Below are positions 6,518-10,995 of a DNA stretch of 10,995 bases, in pieces. The notes beneath the pieces are model-generated. The model made no database searches. It had not been told where the DNA came from and saw only the letters and a list, made by a program, of their open reading frames with translations. The stretch spans positions 1 through 10,995 of the forward strand of contig JAHJBD010000078.1 of the NCBI GenBank assembly GCA_018813725.1. Direction: 5' to 3'. The stretch is from Nanobdellota archaeon. Its GTDB lineage: Archaea; Nanobdellota; Nanobdellia; Woesearchaeales; JAHJBD01. A program made the translations under genes and the position numbers. Within the stretch, counting starts at the first letter, position 1. Each line of letters begins with the position of its first letter.

Positions 6518-6806
6518 TCTTTCCTGCTTTTTTCTTAGCAGCTTTTTTTGCTGGCTTTTTCTTTGCAGCTTTCTTCTTTTTGCCGCCTCTTGCCATCTTT
6601 GCGCAGCATACGTTGCCTGCTTTGTCTACATAGTAAAGCATTCCAGTAGCTCTTTTAACGCCGCATTTTGCAAGAACTTCAACTTTTTTCTTGTATGGTT
6701 TGCCAGCTCTTTTCATGTTTACTCTAGCTAGGTTTCCTTTTTTGTCAACATAGTACAGATAACCTGCTTCTCTTTTAACTCCTGTTTTTACTATTACTTG
6801 TCCCAT
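6507..6806 (-). CDS. Small basic protein: two 40-residue modules plus Lys/Ala tail
   Basis: 99 residues, no recognised enzyme domain. Residues 4-36 and 44-76 are copies of one module, exactly 40 residues apart, with the shared pattern V-x2-K-x-G-V-K-R-x2-G-x-L-Y-Y-V-D-K-x-G-N followed by M-x-R-x-G-K. The tail (76-99) is almost only Lys, Ala, Pro and Gly (KKAAKKKPAKKAAKKKAG), like the tails of histone H1-type and some bacterial HU proteins. A nucleic-acid- or nucleoid-binding role is therefore reasonable, but it is inference. I remember similar YYVDKxGN-type short proteins annotated as hypothetical in other genomes, without a known function. The ATG follows a strong site (GAGGTG on the - strand, bases 6815-6820), 8 bases away. 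The gene has its own promoter and terminator, so it is probably well expressed. Confidence 0.88.
   Translation of the reverse strand: MGQVIVKTGVKREAGYLYYVDKKGNLARVNMKRAGKPYKKKVEVLAKCGVKRATGMLYYVDKAGNVCCAKMARGGKKKKAAKKKPAKKAAKKKAGKKRK
6579..6797 (-). repeat. In-frame tandem duplication of a 40-codon module
   Basis: Codons 4-36 and 44-76 of the small basic protein encode matching residues at a constant offset of 40 (Gly9/Gly49, Val10/Val50, Gly15/Gly55, Tyr18-Tyr19/Tyr58-Tyr59, Asp21/Asp61, Gly24-Asn25/Gly64-Asn65, Met31/Met71, Arg33/Arg73). The two copies have diverged in about half of their residues, so the duplication is old and not an assembly artefact. Confidence 0.85.
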
Positions 6807-6814
6807 TTATGGTT

Positions 6815-6820
6815 CACCTC
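6815..6820 (-). promoter_or_regulatory. Strong ribosome binding site for the small basic protein
   Basis: GAGGTG on the - strand, 8 bases before the ATG at 6806. It matches the anti-Shine-Dalgarno sequence well and fixes the start. Confidence 0.8.
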
Positions 6821-6830
6821 GGTATTTTTA

Positions 6831-6850
6831 GGTTGAAATTCCTTCCAACC
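6831..6850 (-). promoter_or_regulatory. 5' UTR hairpin with GGAA (GNRA) loop
   Basis: In the predicted leader of the small basic protein mRNA, the 20 bases at 6850-6831 fold into an 8-bp stem (five outer pairs GGUUG/CAACC, one G-U and two A-U) closed by a GGAA tetraloop. It lies 10 bases upstream of the ribosome binding site, so it could stabilise the message or regulate its translation. The role is inference. Confidence 0.45.
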
Positions 6851-6881
6851 CCCTTATTTTCTTGATTCATAGAATAGGTTA

Positions 6882-6890
6882 TTTATATAT
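6882..6890 (-). promoter_or_regulatory. TATA box of the small basic protein gene
   Basis: ATATATAAA on the - strand. It predicts a transcript start near 6860 and a leader of about 55 bases that includes the hairpin at 6831-6850 and the ribosome binding site. Confidence 0.55.
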
Positions 6891-6918
6891 TTGTCGGTTT
6901 TTCGAGGGGAAAATGGGG

Positions 6919-6941
6919 TTAGCCGAGGGTGCTAAGGCTAA
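6919..6941. repeat. Inverted repeat upstream of the methyltransferase promoter
   Basis: TTAGCC (6919-6924) and GGCTAA (6936-6941) are perfect inverse copies 11 bases apart. The repeat ends 2 bases before the predicted + strand TATA box and lies between two divergent promoters. It is a possible activator or repressor site, with no further support. Confidence 0.4.
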
Positions 6942-6943
6942 AA

Positions 6944-6952
6944 TTTATAAAA
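6944..6952 (+). promoter_or_regulatory. TATA box of the methyltransferase transcript
   Basis: TTTATAAAA, centred 26 bases before an ATG at 6974. It would give either a leaderless message starting at a 33-codon ORF or a methyltransferase leader of about 105 bases. Confidence 0.5.
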
Positions 6953-6973
6953 AATCAATATTTTATCGTTAAT

Positions 6974-7075
6974 ATGGTGACAATGTCATGCGATATGGTC
7001 TCTTATTATGGTATTTTGTTCAATAGGAAATCGTTAATCAGAGAAAATGCTCAAGATCATTCGGGAGGGGGATAA
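6974..7075 (+). CDS. Possible 33-codon leader ORF before the methyltransferase
   Basis: An open frame begins at ATG 6974 (second in-frame ATG at 6983) and ends at TAA 7073-7075, three bases before the methyltransferase ATG. Its start sits at the place where the TATA box at 6944-6952 predicts transcription to begin, so it could be read as a leaderless message. Its last codons (Gly-Gly-Gly) overlap the strong ribosome binding site of the next gene, so translation of one would affect the other. The peptide resembles nothing I know. A chance ORF in a 5' UTR is quite possible, and its short length gives no coding statistics. Confidence 0.3.
   Translation: MVTMSCDMVSYYGILFNRKSLIRENAQDHSGGG
7063..7071 (+). 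promoter_or_regulatory. Ribosome binding site of the methyltransferase
   Basis: GGGAGGGGG, 7 bases before the ATG at 7079. It is one of the strongest purine-rich sites in the window and fixes the start. Confidence 0.8.
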
Positions 7076-7078
7076 AAA

Positions 7079-7630
7079 ATGTATGAGCCACAGGAAGATT
7101 CATTTCTGCTCCAGGAGCAGGTGAAAAGATTTGCACATGGAATTGTTTTGGATATGGGTACAGGCTCAGGGATACAGGCTGTGGAAGCTGCAAAGTCAAG
7201 GAAAGTCGTCAGGGTGTATGCTGTTGATGTGGACAGGGGCATAATTAGGCACTGTAAGGAGAAAATCGTTAATAAGAAGATAAAATTTCTCACCTCAAAC
7301 CTATTTAGCGCATTTGAGGTTGACCAAAGGTTTAAAGGCATAAAATTTGATACAATCGTATTTAATGCCCCTTACTTGCCAGATGATGAAGGAATTGAGG
7401 ATGCTGCCTTGTATGGCGGAAAGCAAGGGCACGAGCTGATCACGTTATTTTTGAACAAATCAAGGAGATTTATCAAACCTACAACAGATATATTGCTCGT
7501 GTTCTCATCAGCCACTGGAAAAGAAACACTCGATAACTGGCTGATAAAAAATCATTATAGCTTCAAGGAGACAGCCAAAGAGCATATTTTTTTTGAGGAT
7601 ATCTTTGTATATCTGATCAAAAAGGATTAG
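7079..7630 (+). CDS. HemK/Mtq2-type protein methyltransferase
   Basis: A 183-residue Rossmann-fold SAM-dependent methyltransferase of the HemK family, in the short form without the N-terminal domain of bacterial PrmC. This form is usual in archaea and in eukaryotic Mtq2. It begins with the family's YEPQEDSFLL (2-11). Motif I is VLDMGTGSGIQAVEAA (23-38), the acidic ribose-binding end of strand 2 is YAVDVD (47-52), and the substrate motif is FNAPYLPDD (95-103). Relatives methylate the glutamine of the GGQ motif of the peptide release factor (aRF1/eRF1), which is the probable role here. The oddity is NAPY in place of the usual NPPY. Some archaeal members have been linked to other substrates, so the exact target is inferred. 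Confidence 0.88.
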   Translation: MYEPQEDSFLLQEQVKRFAHGIVLDMGTGSGIQAVEAAKSRKVVRVYAVDVDRGIIRHCKEKIVNKKIKFLTSNLFSAFEVDQRFKGIKFDTIVFNAPYLPDDEGIEDAALYGGKQGHELITLFLNKSRRFIKPTTDILLVFSSATGKETLDNWLIKNHYSFKETAKEHIFFEDIFVYLIKKD

Positions 7631-7662
7631 GGTGTATCAATGCCATTCTCTAACCCAATAAC

Positions 7663-7670
7663 TTTTTATA
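7663..7670 (+). promoter_or_regulatory. TATA-like box before the kinase gene
   Basis: TTTTTATA, centred 26 bases before the ATG at 7693, which has no ribosome binding site of its own. This fits a leaderless transcript that starts at the ATG. Confidence 0.5.
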
Positions 7671-7692
7671 CTGGCCGCAACAGATCGCTATT

Positions 7693-8313
7693 ATGAAACT
7701 TTCAGATATTAAAGGTAAAGAATTTTTTGCAAAAGGTCATAGAGGTGTACTGTATAAAGGCAGGTACAATGGGCAGGAGGTTGTCATCAAGACAAAACGA
7801 GAGGATTCAGAGGCTATCGGAAAGATTGAAAACGAGGCGCGTTTTCTGCTAAAGCTTAATCCTAAAGGCATAGGTCCTGAACTGATATCTTATAACAAAG
7901 CTAAGGATTATATTGTCTATAACTATATAGAGGGTGAATTCTTCCCAATATTTCTTGAGAAATGCAAAAGCAAGGCAGCAGTCCTGAGTATAATCAAGAA
8001 TGTCTTACAGCAGTGTTATCAGATGGATAAGATGGGGATTGACAAGGAAGAGATGCATCATCCTTACAAACATATTATTATCGAGAATAGATCTAAGAAT
8101 CCGGTGATGATAGATTTTGAAAGGTGCCGTCATACAGATAGTGCAAAGAATGTTACGCAGTTTGCTACTTATCTTATGTCCAAAAGCGTCTCGGATAGGT
8201 TGAAAGCTATCGGTATTAAGATTGAAAGGGAAAAGCTGATACAGGCTGCTAAGGATTATAAGGCTGCGCAGGCAAAGAAAAGTTTTTTTGCCATTCTTCG
8301 GCTTCTAAAGTGA
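7693..8313 (+). CDS. Predicted Ser/Thr protein kinase, COG2112-like
   Basis: A 206-residue small kinase-fold protein resembling the archaeal COG2112 group, related to RIO/Bud32 kinases. A Gly-rich loop AKGHRGVLYKG (13-23) is followed by VVIK (Lys33, ATP contact), Glu48 in IENEARFL (salt bridge to the lysine), the family's GIGPEL (59-64), the hinge VYNYIEGE (75-82), the catalytic-loop region GIDKEEMHHPYKHIII (115-130) and the metal-binding IDFE (Asp141 in 140-143). The usual HxD of the catalytic loop is absent: Glu119 or Glu120 and Lys126 take that place, which I believe is normal for this group. No substrate is known to me. The C-terminus (about 21 residues) is encoded opposite the end of the neighbouring - strand gene. 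Confidence 0.82.
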   Translation: MKLSDIKGKEFFAKGHRGVLYKGRYNGQEVVIKTKREDSEAIGKIENEARFLLKLNPKGIGPELISYNKAKDYIVYNYIEGEFFPIFLEKCKSKAAVLSIIKNVLQQCYQMDKMGIDKEEMHHPYKHIIIENRSKNPVMIDFERCRHTDSAKNVTQFATYLMSKSVSDRLKAIGIKIEREKLIQAAKDYKAAQAKKSFFAILRLLK

Positions 8314-8677
8314 GCCAATGAAGGTCTTCGGACCAGTAATGTAGGTTTAGGATATGTCTCGAGAGTAGGTTGGCTCTGGATAATTCAGGTGATCTGTCTT
8401 TAAAAGAATACATCGGAAAATAATATTGGATAAACTCAGCTTCCATCAATCTCATCCCTTCTGTGTCTGAAATTATCCTGTAGTGGGCCCACGCATATGT
8501 AGCACAGATAAAGGCTTTGCTGTGGTCTCCCTTATCTTGAGCTAACAATGCGTTATTAGCAAAAACTTGTGCAAGCCGCTGGTTGATCCTGATCAATGAT
8601 TCAAGGTCATAATCATATTCCAAGGCATTCTCAAGGTAAGCTGTGAATTCTTTATCGATGCCTTCTTCGGATTCCAT
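8249..8677 (-). CDS. TPR-like small helical protein, unknown function
   Basis: 142 acidic, mostly helical residues. LAQVFANNALLAQDKGDHSKAFICATYAWAHY (35-66) has the spacing of a tetratricopeptide helix pair (small residues, then the G-D turn, then a second A-rich helix), so a protein-interaction role is possible. I do not recognise the family, and it has no catalytic motif. Its last 65 bases overlap the end of the kinase gene on the opposite strand, so its C-terminus (about EAEEWQKNF to the end) is dictated partly by the kinase sequence and may be a late extension. The ATG has no ribosome binding site. A TATA-like TTAAAAAC centred about 25 bases upstream suggests a leaderless message. Confidence 0.75.
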   Translation of the reverse strand: MESEEGIDKEFTAYLENALEYDYDLESLIRINQRLAQVFANNALLAQDKGDHSKAFICATYAWAHYRIISDTEGMRLMEAEFIQYYFPMYSFKDRSPELSRANLLSRHILNLHYWSEDLHWLTLEAEEWQKNFSLPAQPYNP

Positions 8678-8749
8678 CAGATAAGGGTTTTGTGTTAGTT
8701 TTTAAGTATTTACAAACTAATAAATATAATGATGCATTTGTGATATTTT
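8678..8749. promoter_or_regulatory. Compact divergent promoter with two TATA boxes
   Basis: These 72 bases separate two divergent start codons without ribosome binding sites. On the - strand TTAAAAAC (about 8699-8706) is centred 25 bases from the ATG at 8677. On the + strand TAAATATA (8721-8728) is centred 26 bases from the ATG at 8750. Both distances are those expected for leaderless archaeal mRNAs, so the two genes may compete for, or share, the general factors bound here. Confidence 0.55.
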
Positions 8750-9061
8750 ATGTTTAATGAAAAAGTGCTCAGTTTAGTGAAACAGATACCTCGAGGGAGG
8801 GTCACTACATATAGGGAGATAGCAAGAGCCCTTGGCACAAAAGCATATCAGGCAGTTGGAAACGCGCTAAGGTCAAACCCTGATGCGCCTTTTGTGCCGT
8901 GTCACCGGGTGGTCAAGAATGATGGTTGTGTCGGAGGATATAAAGGGGTTAAGGATAGCAGGGTAAAAGCGGAATTGCTTGAAAAAGAAGGTGTTATCGT
9001 TACTGATGGGATTATTGATATGGACAAATATCTATTTAGTTTTCATTATCCTGTCAGCTAG
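8750..9061 (+). CDS. MGMT-family protein (O6-alkylguanine-DNA alkyltransferase-like domain)
   Basis: A 103-residue protein consisting of only the DNA-binding/active-site domain of O6-methylguanine-DNA methyltransferase. The motifs are IPRGRVTTYREIARALG (13-29), the recognition-helix region YQAVGNALRSNP (33-44), the acceptor-cysteine motif PCHRVV (50-55, Cys51) and the later DGCVGGYKG (58-66) and LLEKEGV. Cys51 is kept, so it is not an alkyltransferase-like (ATL) protein, where Trp stands there. The arginine finger that enters the base stack (Arg128 in human MGMT, in ARAVG) is Gln34 here. The N-terminal domain of Ogt/Ada proteins is absent. It may repair alkylated guanine by suicidal transfer to Cys51. 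The finger change makes activity uncertain. The message is probably leaderless. Confidence 0.9.
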   Translation: MFNEKVLSLVKQIPRGRVTTYREIARALGTKAYQAVGNALRSNPDAPFVPCHRVVKNDGCVGGYKGVKDSRVKAELLEKEGVIVTDGIIDMDKYLFSFHYPVS

Positions 9062-9802
9062 TTCTTGGCATAATGGTAATTGGGTTGCCAGAAGCTTCTT
9101 CCTGGTTTGTTCATAGTCATATGGCACCCGGACGATATTGTATTGGTCATTGTCCATCAATAAGAAACTTGCCCTCGGGTCACCATCCCTAGAGACACCA
9201 ACCGCTCCTACATTTATCACATATCTTCCTTGGCTAATGTCAAGGGTTATAGTAGTTGTGCCAGTGAAATTTCTCTCTTTAGGTACCTGATAGCTGCCAT
9301 CTTCACAAAATACTCTTGGCATGTGAGTGTGCCCGATCAAGCATGCTTTGTAACCCTCATACTGCAAAATCTCAAAAGTGCTTTTAAGTGTCCGATCCTG
9401 ACTGGCCATAATGTAAAGGAATCTATCTGGCTCATCGAGAGAAGCATGCACTCCAATATGTTTATCATCAATAAGGATTGTGTAGGGAAGTGATTTAACA
9501 TATCTTATATGTTCTGGGCTTAATTGATCTCTTGTCCATTCTAAAGAAACAATGGCACATAGACTGATATTTAAGTGTGATGCTGGATCAAAATGTGTTT
9601 GCACTTCATGCTCATGGTTGCCCATGGCACTTGGTATATGGCGAGTCACTAACAGGTCTAAGCATTCTGCAGGATTTGGACCATAACCAATGTTATCACC
9701 TAAAGAAAAAATCTGTTCAACACCGATTCTATCACAATAGCAAAGCACTGCCTGAAAAGCCTCTAGATTACCGTGAATATCTGATAATATCGCGGATTTC
9801 AC
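9032..9802 (-). CDS. Metallophosphoesterase, calcineurin-like (YfcE/MJ0936-like)
   Basis: A 256-residue two-metal phosphoesterase of the Metallophos_2 type. The metal ligands appear in the family order: SDIHGN (Asp8, His10), GDNIGYGP (Asp36), GNHEHE (Asn62, His63), GVHAS (His119) and GHTHMP (His158, His160). VINVGAVGVSRDGDPRASF (195-213) is the typical segment near the C-terminus of the barrel. Relatives split phosphodiesters in vitro, and the natural substrate is not known. The start is a GTG at 9802; no nearer Met would keep DIHGN, which sits at the N-terminus in the family. A TATA-like box centred about 31 bases upstream would leave a leader of only some 5 bases. The 3' end overlaps the MGMT-family gene on the other strand by 30 bases. 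Confidence 0.9.
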   Translation of the reverse strand: MKSAILSDIHGNLEAFQAVLCYCDRIGVEQIFSLGDNIGYGPNPAECLDLLVTRHIPSAMGNHEHEVQTHFDPASHLNISLCAIVSLEWTRDQLSPEHIRYVKSLPYTILIDDKHIGVHASLDEPDRFLYIMASQDRTLKSTFEILQYEGYKACLIGHTHMPRVFCEDGSYQVPKERNFTGTTTITLDISQGRYVINVGAVGVSRDGDPRASFLLMDNDQYNIVRVPYDYEQTRKKLLATQLPLCQELADRIMKTK

Positions 9803-9827
9803 TGTGAATATTACATAAGGGAAGTCT

Positions 9828-9838
9828 AATATAAAAAG
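9828..9838 (-). promoter_or_regulatory. TATA box / T-tract between TFB and the phosphoesterase
   Basis: CTTTTTATATT on the - strand. Its TATA part (9830-9836) is about 31 bases before the GTG start of the phosphoesterase, and the T5 run could also end TFB transcription, whose stop is 26 bases upstream. One element may serve both purposes. Confidence 0.45.
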
Positions 9839-9863
9839 ATTTAGGCTCTGTGACTAATAGATA

Positions 9864-10784
9864 TTACTTTTTTTTCTTGACCTTTTTGATCTCTTTTTCA
9901 AGCTTAAGTTCGTCTAAAAGCTCTTTGTAACGGTTCCTTATGGTAACTTCAGTTACGCCGGCAACGTCAGCTACTTCTCTTTGTGTACGTTTTTCGCCGT
10001 TAATAAGCGCTGCTACATAAAGTGCTGCAGCAGCAATACCTGTAGGTCCTCTTCCTGAAGTCAGCTCTGCTTTTTGCGCATTCTCAAGTATCTTAATGCT
10101 TCGGCTTTGTGTCTCTGCGCTAAGCCTTAAAGCTGACGTGAACCTTGCGATATAATCCGCAGGATTGCTTGGCAGAAGCGTTATGCCAAGTTCCCTTGTA
10201 ACAAAGCGATATGTCCTTCCTATCTCTTTCTTTTCAATGCCTGAGGCTTCTGAGAGCTCATCTAGTGTTCTTGGGACATCATGTCTTCGGCATGCTGCAT
10301 AGAGTGCGCCTGCAACAACTGATTCCATGGATCTTCCTCTTACCAAACCCTTTTGAACAGCTAATGTGTAGATACGGGCGCTTTCTTCTTCAACAGACTT
10401 TGGAAGCTTTAGGTATGATGAAACTCTTTTTAGTTCTGCTAAAGCAAGCTTAAGGTTTCTTTCAATGGCTGTGGATATCCTGTATTGCCATTTTCTTAAT
10501 CTGAAGAATTTGTCACGGTTTTTGCCTCCAAGCTTTAATAAGTCGCCTTTTTGGCCTACTTCAGTGCCCAAACCCTGGTCAAATTGGGTATAGGTCATTG
10601 GAGCCCCTGTTCTTCTCTTTGAATCTCCTGAATCAGAATCAAACTCACGCCACTCTTGAGTAAAGTCCACCATCTTATCTTCGATGACTAGCCCACAATC
10701 TTTACAAGAAATTTCTCCTTTTTCCCGGTGCCAGGATAGATTCTGTCCACCACACTCTGGACATTTTTTAACTAAATCTGCCAT
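9864..10784 (-). CDS. tfb: Transcription initiation factor IIB (TFB)
   Basis: The archaeal TFIIB homologue. It binds the TATA/TBP complex and the BRE, and brings in RNA polymerase. The 306 residues are the normal full length. A zinc ribbon uses Cys8, Cys11, Cys27 and Cys30 (CPECGG ... CKDCG). The B-reader region is FTQEWREFDS (41-50), followed by a linker with GAPMTYTQFDQGLGT (60-74). Cyclin fold 1 (about 103-190) includes GRSMESVVAGALYAACR, and cyclin fold 2 (about 197-292) includes GRGPTGIAAAALYVAAL and the BRE-contacting helix-turn-helix TQREVADVAGVTEVTIRNRY (267-286). The Lys-rich tail ends KKVKKKK. The ATG follows a run of G (AGGGGGGG) about 7 bases upstream. This gene is the strongest sign that the DNA is archaeal. 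Confidence 0.97.
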   Translation of the reverse strand: MADLVKKCPECGGQNLSWHREKGEISCKDCGLVIEDKMVDFTQEWREFDSDSGDSKRRTGAPMTYTQFDQGLGTEVGQKGDLLKLGGKNRDKFFRLRKWQYRISTAIERNLKLALAELKRVSSYLKLPKSVEEESARIYTLAVQKGLVRGRSMESVVAGALYAACRRHDVPRTLDELSEASGIEKKEIGRTYRFVTRELGITLLPSNPADYIARFTSALRLSAETQSRSIKILENAQKAELTSGRGPTGIAAAALYVAALINGEKRTQREVADVAGVTEVTIRNRYKELLDELKLEKEIKKVKKKK

Positions 10785-10995
10785 GATTTAACCCCCCCTT
10801 TTGAACAAGCAATTTAAAAGCATTACTTAAGTTTTAAAAAGTAATGTTCTCATCATATTTAAGCTTTTCGGTAGTTATATATCTATCTAGAAAACGTCCA
10901 TAATGATTCATGGATGTTCTTGTTTATATAATTTATTGAAAATAATTATTGTAATGACTTATTGATATACTCATATATCTTAGGGTATAGGTCAG
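10785..10995. promoter_or_regulatory. TFB upstream region, AT-rich, no gene seen
   Basis: 211 bases without a supportable ORF (longest frames about 20 codons). On the - strand CTTAAATA (10856-10863), preceded by the purine-rich GAAAAG that suits a BRE, is the best TATA box for TFB. It predicts transcription from about 10834 and a 50-base leader. Alternative AT-rich boxes are TTTTAAAA near 10832-10839 and one near 10876-10883. On the + strand TTTATATAA (10923-10931) could serve a gene beyond the right edge. Confidence 0.5.
10821..10846. repeat. Inverted repeat at the predicted TFB transcription start
   Basis: CATTACTT (10821-10828) and AAGTAATG (10839-10846) are perfect inverse copies with a 10-base spacer. 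The centre of symmetry (10833/10834) falls on the transcription start predicted from the TATA box at 10856-10863. That is where an archaeal repressor would bind. It could equally be a weak RNA hairpin. Confidence 0.5.

Noticed and set aside
6152..6538. 128-codon + strand frame opposite the HD-like gene and the terminator
   Set aside because: Its C-terminal part is the translated A-rich terminator, and the opposite strand has better coding character.
6807..7078. tRNA or other stable RNA in the widest internal gap
   Set aside because: No T-arm GTTCGAAT-type box, acceptor stem or anticodon arm could be found; the gap is explained by two divergent promoters and leaders.
6965..7273. The 9-mer ATCGTTAAT at 6965, 7030 and 7265
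   Set aside because: Irregular spacing, one copy inside coding sequence, and an AT-rich context make chance likely.
8750..9061. ATL (alkyltransferase-like, non-repairing) protein
   Set aside because: ATL proteins have Trp in place of the acceptor cysteine; here the PCHRV cysteine is present.
10211..10453. 80-codon + strand frame inside TFB
   Set aside because: Antisense to a conserved cyclin fold; no independent support.
10785..10995. C/D-box guide RNA on the - strand (ATGATGA near 10851-10857)
   Set aside because: A C-box-like sequence is present, but no D box (CTGA) or C'/D' pair follows at the usual distance.

Overview
The window looks like a compact, A+T-rich archaeal chromosome segment. 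The clearest marker is a full-length transcription factor B (TFB) gene at 9864-10784. Other archaeal signs are a COG2112-type small kinase, a stand-alone HemK-type methyltransferase of the archaeal/eukaryotic (Mtq2-like) length, and several genes with a TATA-like box centred about 26 bases before the start codon, the arrangement of leaderless archaeal transcripts. Gene style, tight packing and the Lys-rich tandem-module protein make me think of the DPANN group (Woesearchaeota/Pacearchaeota-like). That placement is inference from memory of such genomes and is not proven by the window.

Region 1 (1-5693, + strand) is a seven-gene unit with almost no spacing: a coiled-coil protein of unknown function (5' end cut by the window), pyrK, pyrC, an enoyl-CoA hydratase/isomerase-family gene, pyrE, pyrF, and an unrecognised HExxH putative metalloprotein. 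Three junctions are 4-base ATGA overlaps, one is a 14-base overlap, and the other two have 3-4 base gaps. Together pyrC, pyrK, pyrE and pyrF cover the second half of de novo UMP synthesis: carbamoyl-aspartate to dihydroorotate, the electron-transfer part of dihydroorotate oxidation, orotate to OMP, and OMP to UMP. The catalytic dihydroorotate dehydrogenase (PyrD), aspartate carbamoyltransferase and carbamoyl-phosphate synthetase are not in the window. The crotonase-fold gene and the HExxH gene are the odd members of the operon.

Region 2 (5694-6890, - strand) holds a divergent HD-domain-like protein and, upstream of it, a 99-residue very basic protein made of two copies of a 40-residue module plus a Lys/Ala tail. 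The latter has its own TATA box, a 5' UTR hairpin, a strong ribosome binding site and a T-rich terminator.

Region 3 (6891-8313, + strand) holds the HemK-type methyltransferase, preceded by a possible leaderless 33-codon leader ORF, and the COG2112-like kinase. The kinase gene overlaps, tail to tail, a small TPR-like helical protein on the - strand (8249-8677).

Region 4 (8678-10995) starts with a 72-base divergent promoter firing that small protein leftward and a one-domain MGMT-family protein rightward. It continues with a metallophosphoesterase (- strand, GTG start, tail overlapping the MGMT gene by 30 bases) and TFB (- strand). A 211-base AT-rich region upstream of TFB carries an inverted repeat at the predicted transcription start. 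I see no tRNA, rRNA, CRISPR array, insertion sequence or integrase in the window.
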